DNA of 64,000 nucleotides from Coniferiporia sulphurascens (taxonomy: Eukaryota > Basidiomycota > Agaricomycetes > Hymenochaetales > Hymenochaetaceae), in contig NBBA01000001.1 in NCBI GenBank assembly GCA_002794785.1, forward strand, positions 3,472,001-3,536,000, read 5' to 3'. The translations under genes and the position numbers were made by a program. Every line of letters begins with the position of its first letter. Position 1 is the first letter of the stretch. Below the pieces are notes generated by a model, which worked only from the letters and a program-made list of their open reading frames with translations, did not search any database and had not been told where the DNA came from. Positions 47,688 through 59,260 of this stretch are shown here, one piece after another.

Positions 47688-49361
47688 ATGCAGAGCACGA
47701 TGGAAACGGCCGCTCTTCGCGCTGAGATAAAGTCTTGGGAGCGCGCTTTCAGAGCGGGCAATCACAGAGATCCTTCAATAAACGATATCAAGACTAATCC
47801 GGACATAGGTGTGTTCATTCCGTCACGCTCTCTACCGTTGCTCACCTTTCGATAAGCCGCAAAATACAAGCTGTACAAGAAACTCTCCAAAGACTTTCCG
47901 AGGTTTGCTGCCCAGAAACCACTAAGCCCTGAGGAATCGTCGACTCCCCATCGCTCGTCCTTGTCACCAGGTCCCTCCTCTCTCGTTCGGAAGTCGCGAG
48001 CGACCTACGCATCTGCTGATCCAACGACAGTAAACCCCTTCTCTCCCACAAAGGCTCGTATAAATTCTGGTATCCCCAATCATACATCCCTAGATCGACG
48101 ACCACAGGTCGTGGGACTTCTCACGACACCTCCAAGCAGGAAGAGAATATGTTCTACACCGTCCCCGGAATCTCTTCCGGCCACAAGACCTTCTCTGCCA
48201 GCAGCATTCATATTGGATAGCACTCCGGTTGATAATAGCGCTATAAGGAAGGCACGCAAGCGACTACGAGGAGACCCAGTATCTCCTTCACCTAGTCGGT
48301 CTGGCAAGAAGCAGCGTGTATCTGCTCGCTTTGGTCCTGACTTGCAGCCAACCTTGTCCAAAGATAGATACATCGGTTTAGAGGATAACGAAGTAGATAT
48401 GTCCTACGTTGACGAGTCACCTGTCAAGCCCATCTCCAACGGGAAGGACTTCAAACTTCTGTTCGACGAAGGCAGGGTCCCGAAGCTTGACTTAACGGGA
48501 AGTAACAGGCGATCATTTGATTTTGATGCCAGCCAGGGGTGCCTTAGGGATGGAGACGAACTACTAGAGCCTGTTTCAGACAAGAGGGCTAACTCCCAAA
48601 AACAAGGCAAGGCGTTACATTCGCTGAAGAATACCGGAGGAGCCAAAGGAAACCCGTGGATTTCGACCGCAGTTGGAAAGAAGCCATGCAATGTCGTTGA
48701 CGATGTCTCGAGAAACATTTTCTTAGACATTGGAGAGGGACTAGATCGTACCAATCAAAAAAAATTAAGCTCCGAAGATACATCCGGTTTGCCTTCCGAT
48801 ACACCGGTGTTCGCTATCGGGCTTCTCCCCCCCTCACCTCCTCCTTCGACGACAGGGATCGCGCAAGGAGTAGGAACTGCGGGCGCAAACAGGATTCGGA
48901 AGAAGCAAAAGTTGCTTATGGACACAAACATCGACGATGATAGCCTAGAGGAGCAGAGCGATATTCATGTTGTTGAGTTTGACTCACGATCACTACGAAA
49001 ACTCAACGCGCACGCCGTCAATAATGATGAGGTGGACGAGGCGGAACGAAATGTCTTAGCTAATTATCGCGATGAAGACAATTCTAGAACAGGAGAGGTT
49101 GCCCCTCTCGGAACTGAATTTGAGGTCGACCTTCCAGAGGACTTACGCAAGATCCTGTACATTTCTTCTTCTTATGCGCTTGACCGTGACCGTGAAGAAC
49201 GCGCCCTCGTGGATTCCTTATTGCACGGAGCCTCAGACCCCCGAAATCAACGAGGTGAAGTGTGGGGGGCAGGCGAAGTTGAGGATGCAGCATCTGACAT
49301 TCCTGACTGTGAAGACGACTGGGCTGGGGAAGGTGTTCCTTGGGAGGTAGGCGAGTTGTGA
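47688..49361 (+). CDS. SLD2: DNA replication initiation factor Sld2 (Drc1)
   Basis: Sld2 is a CDK target that joins Dpb11 and helps load GINS when origins fire; its N-terminus relates to RecQ4. Two exons, 47688..47808 and 47857..49361, encode 541 residues; a second in-frame Met at 47700 is an equally good start. The N-terminal Sld2 helix motif is clear: LRAEIKSWERAFRAG, DPSINDIKTNPDI, AAKYKLYKKLSKDF. TP/SP sites follow (for example LLTTPPSRK and SPSPSRSGKK), candidate CDK sites. The C-terminus is acidic and ends DDWAGEGVPWEVGEL. The middle is low-complexity and diverges fast in this family. Confidence 0.88.
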
Positions 49362-49865
49362 CGGAGGTAAGAAGTCGTGCCTTCCGCGCATTTCTCCACG
49401 ACATTTCCGTTACTTCTCTTACTTTATGTGTTTCTGTGAGCAATACACAAATGAAGTCACTCACCTGTACACGTGGTGTTTGCATGTTGTGACGAGTTTG
49501 ATTAATTCATCACTTGTCCCCTTCCTCGCCAGAAAGGTTTCCTTGATTTCATTCTGCTGTTCTACAGGATATGCGATGCGATGAAGCCATCATAATGCGT
49601 TCGGGATGTGATGAGGGTCATGTCGAACTTTCAATATCACTGACCACGCGCCACGCGCTATGGCACGACTTAAAACCATGGAGTACATGCATCCTACATG
49701 CGCAGCGCGGATTGAGTTCCCAGGGCTTCGTGGTTCGTATATACATCGTCCCTCATAGCGCTACAGCCTGTTTACTCCTTCGCTGGCCCCGACCTAAACT
49801 ATATTCCTTCCGGATTTCCTGGCAGCGCCCTTCTCCTGACTATCGTCTGTTATACTCATCCGACA
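49362..49865. other. Intergenic, no gene seen
   Basis: About 500 bp between two plus-strand genes. It should hold the SLD2 3' end and the promoter of the F-box-like gene, with a C+T-rich part at 49790-49860. I did not find an additional upstream exon for the next gene. Confidence 0.4.
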
Positions 49866-52176
49866 ATGCTCCACCTCCTCAAAGATCCGGAAGTAGCAAG
49901 GTTTCTCCTTGACTACATACTTGAGACGCCTGGTGGAAGGCGTACCGTGGCGAGGATTTCACGAACTTGCAAAGCGCTGTCGGAGTTGGCTCTCAACTCG
50001 CTATGGAGGGAGCTTGATTCGTTGCTGCCTCTGATGAGCCTCATGCCCGGCCACCTATTTAAGAGGGCTCGGCGACCAGGCTCTGGCTTTGTGAGTGATA
50101 TACCTCAACCCACTCGTCTTAAAACTTTTGTTGACAGCGTCGAAGGATAAAATGCCCCGTGCGGAGGACTGGAGGAAATTGATCAGCTATGGAGAACGAG
50201 TTCGCAAGATTACTTACAACGAAAGCGTCGGCAATATTCATGCCAGTATCTTTTCGGTAATCGAGGGATGCAAAACGCAAGAGTATATTCTTCCTAACTT
50301 GAAGGCCCTCCAGTGGAAGGTCGAATCCGCTGAGGGACTAAAGAGGAGTCTTCTCTTCCTAACTCCACAGCTTCGCTGCTTAGCAGTCGAGATTGGGGCC
50401 GGTATTCTGCAGGACGAGCTGGCTGCGTTCCTGACGGAAGTATCGTCTAGTACCCGTCTTACGACCCTGTCAATCACATCTCCCACGAGAATTCCCCCTT
50501 ACCTATCCCGTCTCATGCAACAACAGACAACCCTCGAGAAGGTTACGCTTACAGCGCCTGGCGCGCTTTCACCGTCGATAGGACGATGGCTTTCATCCAT
50601 TTCCTCTCTAGGGAGCCTCCAAATAGATGTTGGAGATCGATCTGACGGCGTGATTGCCAGTTTTTTCAACGGAGTGCCGGCCTCGGGCAGGTCATCCCCA
50701 GGAATCGCTTCTCCTGACCTTGCGATGACTCCCTTGTCCGGAGCAGAATCGACTATATTTATCAGTTTCACCACGGAGCAGGGATTTAAGCAACTTCGGC
50801 ATTTAAGTCTCAGTGGCGAGGTCGCCTCTACCGCTAACTTCCTCGCGCGCGTCTCCGCTCCTCTCCAAAGCATCGAGCTGGCTCTCGATGAGCCTGCCGA
50901 AGCGAAGGATTGGCGCCCATTGTGGACTACTATTCACAAGCAATTCAAAAGCAGTCTTCGCTCGATCGTAATCTCGCCTTCGGGTAACTCACGATTCACG
51001 GACCTAATCCGGTCGACACCGCGGGGAGAAAACGTATTGCGTCGCCTTCGCTTAGACGGACTGGACGTACTCCCTTATTTGACGCGTTTTGAGCTTGATC
51101 TTCCAGAGTCGCGGATATTCCTCGACCAAGACCTACAAAGTCTCGCTTCGTCCTGCCCGAACCTTGAAGTCCTCAAACTTTGTCCCTTTTCACGCTGGCC
51201 GATTGCGTACGGGCCACCGAAGGTGACGCTTGCGGGCTTAGCCCTTTTGACGGCAAATTGCAAGCGATTGCATACATTGCACATACCTATCCATGCCTTC
51301 CGCACCAACAACCCATCCCTACTTGATATAGTGACATCATCACGTTCGCTCGAACGTTTGCACGTCGGCCATTCTTGGGTTGAAGATCCTCTGGGTGTAT
51401 CAATTTTGCTCAGCCATCTCGCCCCTTACCTGGACAATCTGAAATTTTTCCATGAAAAAAACAGGCCAGGCTATGTCGAGGCGCATTGTTCTGGTTGGCA
51501 GAGCGTAGCCGACATATTACCCCAGCTACAGCAACTTCGCTTGTATGAACGCAGTCATATGCAGTCCGTTCCTCCCCCAGCTAGAGTGCCTCCATCCCCG
51601 CCGTCGTACATGCGACTCCCCACCCCACCACTTACGAAGACCGTCAGCCGAGCCGTGCAGGTGAAGCCTCCTACTGTAGACTCTAGCTCACAGACGAAGG
51701 TTGTGGTCCGGCACAAAAATATTTCGACGAAGCCCATGCCCGAGAACATGCACGACGAGGCGGTAGACGCAAGGCCGTACGTAAGTGACGAAGTTATCGA
51801 TGCGACACCTCACGTGCAGGAGCAAGCTGTGGAAATACGGCCAGCGTCGAGCTCAAAGTCTGTCGAAACTCTAGCAATTCCCGTGAAAATCACCATCGAT
51901 ACCTCCACGTCCCCAATCGAGGAGGCATTTGACGAGGAAGTCCTGTTGGAAAGGGATTCCAACGTTACGAATGTCGGGTACCTTACCCGCACGTCTGGCT
52001 ACATCGCGCAGATTTTACGCGCAGTGTCACCACCAATATTGCTAAGGTTGTTTAACTTCTGGTCGCTGTTTGTCATGGGTACGGGTAATGCCTCGCCGCC
52101 GCATCTCTCCGGCAATGATATTCCGATGCGTCCATCGTTGCTGCTTCACTCGAAAATCACGCCAGGTTTCTCTTGA
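49866..52176 (+). CDS. F-box-like leucine-rich-repeat protein
   Basis: Exons 49866..50090 and 50146..52176 encode 751 residues. The N-terminus resembles a degenerate F-box (ARISRTCKALSELALNSLWREL), the SKP1-binding motif of SCF ubiquitin ligases. A long series of leucine-rich segments follows (LPNLKALQWKVES, LRCLAVEIGAG, LTTLSITSPT, FKQLRHLSLSGEV, CPNLEVLKLCPF, LERLHVGHSW). This is the usual plan of the large basidiomycete F-box/LRR family. A C-terminal extension holds repeats of MPENMHDEAVDARPYVSDEV type and a hydrophobic stretch near the end (LLRLFNFWSLFVMG). The substrate is unknown. The acceptor CGTCGAAG was chosen because the upstream GACAG breaks the frame. Confidence 0.78.
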
Positions 52177-52624
52177 TAAATGATCTTACATTTTGTTTGG
52201 ACACTATGCCTGCTATGCCGTTATGCCGTTATGCCTTATGATCTTCTCATAAATCGTTACACTTAACAAGTAAAACAACTATTTCCGCATTTATTAATCG
52301 ATTATGTCTCCTTATGATGTGTAAAACTAGTTATCTTATGCATTATGGTCCCAGCGTTTATATACAATGCGTTTTTTTCCTAGTACGGGAGCATTACTCA
52401 GCAGCAATTTTATAGTCTCCCATGTGCTGGACAACAATAGACTCCTCGGGAGATCAAAGTACTTAAGCATGGGTCCTGGGTAACCTTCCCGCTCTTCTCA
52501 TGAATGCTGGCATCTGCTTGAGCTCCAACTTCACGGACGTCCACGCCTCTTGGGCGCGGTCCTCCTAACTCTACTCTTTACCTACTCACGTCGTCAACCT
52601 GTGCCGTCTTGGATTTAATCATTT
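52177..52624. other. Intergenic with short tandem repeat
   Basis: This 450 bp region holds the 3' end of the F-box-like gene and the promoter of the next gene. At about 52206-52238 the octamer TATGCCGT or a near copy is repeated in tandem (TATGCC, TATGCCGT, TATGCCGT, TATGCCT). No gene was seen. Confidence 0.45.
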
Positions 52625-54714
52625 ATGCACAGGCACGTCGGTATCGACAACCCCTCAGTCATCGATTCATGGTCTCCAACGGTCAACGTGCCGTACAGCT
52701 CAGGCCGTCCTACGTCTTCTGGGAGTGAGGTCACAGCTGCAACAGACCCCTTCGGAAGCAACAATACTCGCAGCTATTCATTCTCCACGAACATTGACGA
52801 GCGTGACTGGCCCGACCGAGGGGCGCGACGGCCACAGGAGTGGGAAAATGATTCAAGAGGCTTGCGGGACTCAATGTTGTCACCCCTCATCGACGACCCG
52901 GCATTTTCGGGAAACCCGTACCATCATCCTGACTATACTAGTGTCATGCCACTAGTCAGCATGCCGGCTAGTACAGCACGTACATCAATTCTCGACATGA
53001 CACAGGATGCCCCTCCCCCGTACGAGATGCTTGTATCTCCAGACAATTCAAATCTTAGGCACTTTCAGGAAGGTACTTTCATTCCGACGCCGACCTTCAT
53101 GGTCGATTCCTCCACTAGAGATACAAGGAGATCAGGATATAAGCGGGAAAAGGCGCATTCTTCAGGATCCTCGCTGACGCTGACATCTCCGCTTTCAAGA
53201 CCAGCTAGTTGTTCGTCGCAGGAGGACCAAGAGGATCATGAAAAAGAACTCATAGCTTACTTAAGAGATGATGCGAGCGATGATACGAATGAACACGGAA
53301 AACACGAACGTACCATTCCCATGTCGTTGCGGCCTCACACGAGTTGGCCGGAAATATCTCAGACTAAGGAGGAATCTCAAGCAGGTCCAGTGAATGGCCT
53401 TTGTGAACCAGCCTTACCTCCTGAGGTGCGTCGCACAGTCAGTGGACCTTCGACGTCGACGAGCACCGAAAGACCCCGTCCACCTCAGCGTGGAAGCACA
53501 ATGAGTCCCCGCCGCTCTACGAAGTCAACGGATTTAGATCGCATTGACGAACTAGACGAGAGCACACCTCTTGGTATACCCATACATCATAGGGGCCCTT
53601 ATGAGGTGCAGGGGAAAGTTGACACCCCGCTAACCCACAACGTTCCCATTCAACGTGAAGAACAGGTATGACTCGTTTCGCATAGCTGGTCACTTCATTC
53701 GTTAACCATCGCTCAAGCCCGTTTGGAATCGTCGTGTAATAATCGCGGATACTCTTGATGTTTCTCTCCCTCCAATCCCGTTTAAGCTTGATCTGAAACC
53801 AGGAGAATATCTGACGAGACTTCCTCCGCCGATGAATAGCTCAGGGATGTCCGCGTTCCGTCCTCCTTTGGCCCCGATCACCCATATACCATCTGTCATC
53901 CCTCAATCGAGTCACAGAGACCCGCGGCGTACGTCATCGGGAGAGGCTGGGGCTCGTACAGCCTACCACAATAACGGTTATCATGAATGGTCTCCGGAAC
54001 AACTGTACGAAATGCGGACTTCGTCTTCCGTTCGAATGGCTTCCAACGAACCGCGACATACATATGATACTGATTATCGTAATGGCTCCAGCGTATCCTC
54101 CTCTACAAATATGCCGAGGTCCCATTTGGACGAGTTCCCAGGCGCATTTGTCCCTACAAGGCACAGCTATGCCGCTGTCGATGAAAGGCTTCGTTCTGAT
54201 AGACATACCACGTTTCGGCCTCCCGCAACGCCAACACAGCTCTTGAATCGGCCTTCTTATGCGCCATCAGCCTCTCCTAGCGTAAATTCATACTCCTCAT
54301 CTTTACATTCGCGCCAGAGTGAGCCTCCTTCGTCAGTGGATCGTCTCCGACCGAAGAAAATCGTTATGCCAGCGCCTCTCCATCAGCAAAAACTTTTTTT
54401 TTTCCGGTTCCACCATTGACTCTCCGAGTCACAAAGTTGTGAACAACCTCTCGGTTGCACAGCCTGCTGCTGCGAACATACCTATGCACGACCCGAAGAA
54501 GGGTAATCTATTGAAGAAGCGCGCGAGCACTGGGACACCTCTCCAAAAGCAGCACCATTACTCAAACCTTCGTCCTTCTGAACATAAAACTTCGGCGGAC
54601 GATGTGCTTGGCGGCTCCGGGAGTATCGCCAGAAGGGCTCCTTTCTTAACGGAATCAGTGCTAAAAGAATTTAAACCCAGTAGGAAACTCAGCAAACGCA
54701 AGACCATAATCTAG
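52625..54714 (+). CDS. Uncharacterised Ser/Pro/Arg-rich protein, frame disturbed
   Basis: Exon 52625..53665 (347 codons) joins 53718..54714 after a phase-0 intron, giving about 680 residues. The chain is disordered and Ser/Pro/Arg-rich. One ordered-looking block spans the junction: PVWNRRVIIADTLDVSLPPI, then PFKLDLKPGEYLTRLPPP. Near the end is RPKKIVMPAPL, and the tail is basic (LKKRAS, RKLSKRKTII). No function is recognised. The second exon is 997 nt, one base too many: the frame shifts at a T10 run (54394-54403). Either one T is an error or true indel, or a 100-nt intron at 54363-54462 removes it. PPPYE and PTP-type motifs could bind WW or SH3 domains. Confidence 0.6.
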
Positions 54715-55165
54715 CATTTTCCTAGTATGACATGGGGCGGACCTTGTTTACGTTCTTTAGGCTTCAACTTTCAGTGGTTTTGCGTGACGACGTACATACG
54801 TCCTTCAATTTCAAGTTCTTCAGCCATCTCTCGCACAAATGCCTTCAATTTAATACCTGTACGTTGTTTGTTCGCCTCAATTTTGTGTCTGCGACATGTT
54901 TTGATGTAGTGTGGATCGTAACCGACCTTGACATGAAGGAAAGAATCATATGTTGTACCAGTACATAGAATTTTGGGTTGTAAGGCCAGCGGCATCATCG
55001 TGACTGAGGGCCATCACTTGTGGCTCGTCTAGAGACTGACGCCGGCGCATTCCTGTAATGGATGTTTGCAGACAGTCACAAGTGTCCAAGTCGGGAACTT
55101 ACATAACTAGTAGTACTCTCTCAGGCTTAACTCGTACGTTTCTCGCTCGGCCCTTTGCTCGTAAA
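54715..55165. other. Intergenic, no gene supported
   Basis: This 450 bp stretch lies between the Ser/Pro-rich gene and the chosen start of the FHA kinase. A 75-codon minus-strand frame at 54771-54998 has no motif and no exon partners. Part of this region may belong to the 5' end of the kinase gene, whose start is uncertain. Confidence 0.35.
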
Positions 55166-57377
55166 ATGCACCCCGTAACAAGAGAATCCATAAGCAAACG
55201 CAAGTTGCTTCCAGATAATCCTCGCCGTTCCATCAGCCCGATCAATCCAGCAGTAATGGAGGCGCCGACTCAGCTGGGGACCATGACACTGGTAGACCCC
55301 CGAGGGTCCAATCCGAGTCGGGAGTGTGCTAAGTTTATAACCATCAATAAATCTGGGCGTCGAGAAGGCAAGCAAAAACAGTACTCCAAGTGGCGGTCCT
55401 AAGCTCTTACTATCCCTTGAATTAAGTCATTGTGCTCAGTCTGGATAGGCCAGTTACTATCGGACGAAGTCCACATTCCTGGTGATGGACCTCGGATCCC
55501 CAATGCTTGCCTATTGAGCCTCATACAACTCGCCATTATGTTAGCAATTATGTTATTGGGGACAGAGTCGTTTCAAAGGAACATTGCAAGCTTTATGCGT
55601 GGGTACAATATGTGCCTCTTAGCGAATGGTTGGGCAGCTCACTCTCACGAATCGCAGCACGCTTTCGAGCACGGGCGGAGTGTTGGTGTCGTGTCAGGTG
55701 AAATAGGTTTAGTCCCAAGAGCATGTCTAATACCTACTTGCGCAGGACCTTTCCACAAACGGTGTGGTGTTAAACGGCTACAGACTACGCAAGTCAGTCG
55801 CGATAGTGATGGATGGTGACGAAATTCAGATACCTTACTCACAAAGTGACTATCTTTGTGTCTTTAACTATCTATCGTTTATTTAATCTATTCCGTAGAC
55901 TTCAAATGCGTGCACTCTTTGAAGGAACCTCAGGAAAGACTGAATATCTTTGACCCTACTCCTCCTCAAGGCATATATAGGGTGGGTATTGACTCTCCCA
56001 CTTAACCTGCAAGTAATAAGTAGTCTTCCCCGTAGGACTTAAGGGTGGGAAAATATACGGTAGTATCACACTGCCTTGGAAGGTGCGTCCAGAGTCCATG
56101 GACTGAATAAACTCATCCGATGGCCGTTAACGTTTCGAGCGTAAAGTGGAAGCTTTGCCTCTGTGCACCTAGCGTTCGACACAGCTGCGTCTAAACAAGT
56201 TGCTTGTAAAACAATCATCACTAGGGGGAAGGAGAAGCTCGAGATGCAGAAACTTATGAAGGAAGTTTATATTCTTCGTGACCTCGATCATGTATGTCGA
56301 TTTAATATGGTTTATTCGGTTCGCTGAAATTGCAACTATGTTTTTCCCAGCCAAATATTAGTCGTATTTTGGACGTCAATGTGAACGAGACGAATGGCTG
56401 GTTGTGGGTTCTATTAAATTTTCAATATCCGCTCCGCTAAGCTTCGGCAGACATATTTTTCTTGAGCTTTGCACAGGCGGCGACTTATTCACCTACATAA
56501 CTCATCATTACTTATGTGAGGGAGAGGCAAAATACATTATGTATCAAATCTTTAAAGGTATAGAATATCTTCACAAACGCGCAATCGCTCATCGCGGTAA
56601 GCTTCTACCTCTATTCAGCATATCGATGCTCAGAATATGACAATTACAGATTTGAAGGTCATAGCTCTTTTTCACTTATTATTGGTTCTAACAAGCTAAG
56701 TTTTTGTTCACTAGTGTAGCCTGAAAATGTCCTTCTCTACTACCCGGGAACATATCCTCGCATTCAAATCGCGGATTTTGGTCTTGCTAGGCCTAGATCT
56801 TACCAGGAAACACTGAATGTTTGCGGTACACTAGCCTATTTGCCTCCTGAAGGTGTACTTGCTCTTGATAGGAAGGATCTCGGCTACATCGGCATGCCGG
56901 CCGACTGCTGGAGCGCAGGTGTAATACTGTACACTATGCTCTCGTGAGTTCATACTTTTTCAAATCGGCAGTACACACAAAGGCTTGTGCTTCAGAGGTT
57001 TGCACCCCTTTGATCGTGGCGCCGCGGGAACTACGGAAAAAGATGGTTTCAGTGAGCGGAAATCGTGTTTGTCGCAGCACTCACAAGGCCACTCTGCTAT
57101 CAACGACCAAGACCTGAAAACTAGAATAATTGATGGCATCGTCAAATTCGATGACTTCTGGGACGATATACCAGATGGTGAGCACTTTCCTTAACGATGC
57201 AAGAGAAACTCGTATTGATCCGATGTTATGTTCACAGCCAAAAGCCTTGTCCACAAGCTACTTATTCATGATCACAGACTGAGGGAATCTGCGTTTGGGG
57301 CCTTGTCCAGTCCATGGTTTACTTCAGACATAGACGAACTTCAACGAGCGTACTACGAGCGTATTGGACATTTCTGA
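55166..57377 (+). CDS. FHA-domain Ser/Thr kinase, Chk2/Cds1/Rad53 type
   Basis: Checkpoint-type kinase: the FHA domain binds phospho-Thr and the kinase acts on DNA damage or replication stress. Fourteen exons, all in phase (493 residues): 55166..55389, 55440..55481, 55545..55598, 55658..55697, 55746..55845, 55899..55981, 56036..56082, 56153..56291, 56351..56403, 56451..56596, 56650..56657, 56720..56943, 56996..57177, 57238..57377. FHA landmarks are VTIGRSPHSC, GDRVVSKEHCKLY and CQDLSTNGVVLNG. Kinase landmarks are the Gly loop CLGSGSFASVHLA, Lys in VACKTI, AHRDLKPENVLL, IADFGLARP, the CGTLAYLPPEG region and ADCWSAGVILY. The DLK codons come from an 8-nt exon. The first exon and start codon are uncertain; no SQ/TQ cluster is visible upstream. 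Confidence 0.83.
56650..56657 (+). other. 8-nt microexon in FHA kinase
   Basis: ATTTGAAG lies between TTACAG and GTCATA splice sites, with introns of 53 and 62 nt around it. With the G of the previous exon it encodes Asp-Leu-Lys of the catalytic HRDLKPEN loop. Without it the catalytic loop is lost and the frame shifts. Confidence 0.82.
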
Positions 57378-57601
57378 CTAAATGCACTCAGGTTAACCTA
57401 ATATTTGTCCCCTCTAGAATCTGAACTGGTTTTCTATTCGATTCTCCATTACTCGATACACTGGCTGCAAGATACAATTGTCTGCGCTGTGCTGCCTAAC
57501 GTCGTGTTTCTCCTTTCTTTACAACATTTGGTACATTCTTGTGGCGACTCAAACAACATGACTTCAGTTTTTCCGAATCACAATTGGCGTTGAGCTGACA
57601 C

Positions 57602-58823
57602 TCAGGCCTTGAGGAAGTTGGCATGGACTGCACATTGCAATCAGTATCCCGTTCAGTATCTGGAAGGATCCGGCGAGCTTACAATGTACGTGATCCGGCG
57701 CAAACGTCGATATCTATATTTTAAGTCAACTATGATGCTCTACGTATCAGGAAGAGCAGCTTACAAAGAAGTAGCTGTGGTCATAATCATCTTGGGATCG
57801 GACTCGCACTTCGACTTCGTCGTGTCCAGCTTCACGGGCAGCTTTCAGGAAATTCTCTGGAAGAAGCTGGCCCTGCTTATAAAAGTTGTCTCCTGTCCCC
57901 TAATTATAACATTTTAGCGCTGTACACCTTCTGCCTCTGTTCATAAGACTCCACACCCACATAATCAACCAAAATGTGCACAGGCTCTTTGACGCGGCGA
58001 ATGAGTTCAGTTGCGTCATATTGTACGCGCCCCTCGTCAATTCCACCTGCGAGGTAGCCTGTAAATGCCTTCTGACCCCACGGGCACTCGGTCGGGTTCG
58101 CGATTGGTGCGAATGCACTCGCAGAGCGATACGTGCCGGGAGGCGCGGCGAGATAAATCGTAAGCGCTCCGTGCCCTCCCATGCTGTGCCCGAAAACGCT
58201 CTGGCGTGAGGTATCAACCGGTAGTCCAGCGGCGGTGAGTATAGCAGGTAGCTCCTTGGTTATGTGCGCGTGCATGTTGTAGTGCTCGGCGAACTTTGGG
58301 GATGTTGCGTTCAGGTAGAAACCTGCGCCCGTTCCGAAATCCCAATCAGCGTCCTCGCCGTCAATTCCAGCGCCACGCGGTGAGGTGTCAGGAAAGAGGA
58401 TCGCGATGCCTTCTGAAGCAGCGTCCTTGAAAAAGCCGCCTTTCTGCGCGCTAGAGAGAGGAGGTGCGAGAAGGGTGGTTATATGCGCGTTTGAATCAGC
58501 TTTCAGCCTATCATTTCTCTTCTACATTACTGGCAGACACTGATGGGGCGTACCCGTTGTCCTCGGTACATGTCAGCCCGGCGAGATACACAAGCAGGGG
58601 CACTTTTGCTGTCGAGGATGCATTTGCGGGCACGAATAGATTGAAGTTCGCCTGTAGCCCACCGAGAGTCGCCGACTATATAAAACCGGGTATGTTAAGG
58701 GACGATGGAAGGGCACTCAGACTTGTTACATTTCGGTGGACCGAGCAGGCACACCTTGAATGAGTACTTTGTGAGTGTACCCTCGAAGACTTTGTTCTTG
58801 GACAACTCCTTTAGATCGGTCAT
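57602..58823 (-). CDS. S-formylglutathione hydrolase (esterase D)
   Basis: Hydrolyses S-formylglutathione to formate and glutathione, the last step of glutathione-dependent formaldehyde detoxification in the cytosol. Exons (minus) 58823..58755, 58675..58554, 58450..57961, 57899..57765, 57713..57683 and 57627..57602 encode 290 residues, the normal size. The alpha/beta-hydrolase triad is visible: Ser in GHSMGGHGAL, Asp in DYGTGDNFYKQGQLLPENF, His in DYDHSYFF. Other blocks are VYLAGLTCTEDN, LFPDTSPRGAGI and GAGFYLNAT. The final exons are small (31 and 26 nt) and give DHVHFHANFLKA before the stop. It converges on the FHA kinase, with 224 bp between stops. Confidence 0.93.
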
Positions 58824-59260
58824 GATATGGTCACGTTGGGTCAGCCAATTCGGTTCAGATAGTGATGCAGTTGTTGTGTTGCCTGTTCTGATACAGCGTC
58901 GAGCAGAGGGAAAGAGATACCAGCCTAAGGAGAGATGCCGAATGGACGGAAGCAAAATCCGGATTCAATCGTTCGGTTCGGGAGTCCGCCCGGGAAATAC
59001 AAATAAGCAGTTCTTGAGCATGTAGTGGGCGTTACTTGAATAAATGCAGTAAGTATTCGCTAGTATGTTACATCCGATTAGTATTAAAGTATAACACGTA
59101 GTTTATGGTACAGTTAGACAGGGTTGACTATGCGATGGGGAAAATTGCATCTGTATACGCTGAAATCGGGAGGGGATAATGCTGGTTTTCTACTATGTGG
59201 GGGAGCTCGACGCGAGGGTAGTGCAGTTAAATGGTCTCGCTGGGAGCCATGAGCCTATTA
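58824..59260. other. Intergenic, no gene seen
   Basis: About 440 bp between the formylglutathione hydrolase start and the lipase stop, both on the minus strand. It must contain the hydrolase promoter. No repeats or RNA genes were recognised. Confidence 0.4.

Noticed and set aside
54771..54998. 75-codon minus-strand frame after the Ser/Pro-rich gene
   Set aside because: It contains a charged stretch (REMAEELEIEGR) but no family match, no flanking exons and no promoter-like context; it is likely chance.
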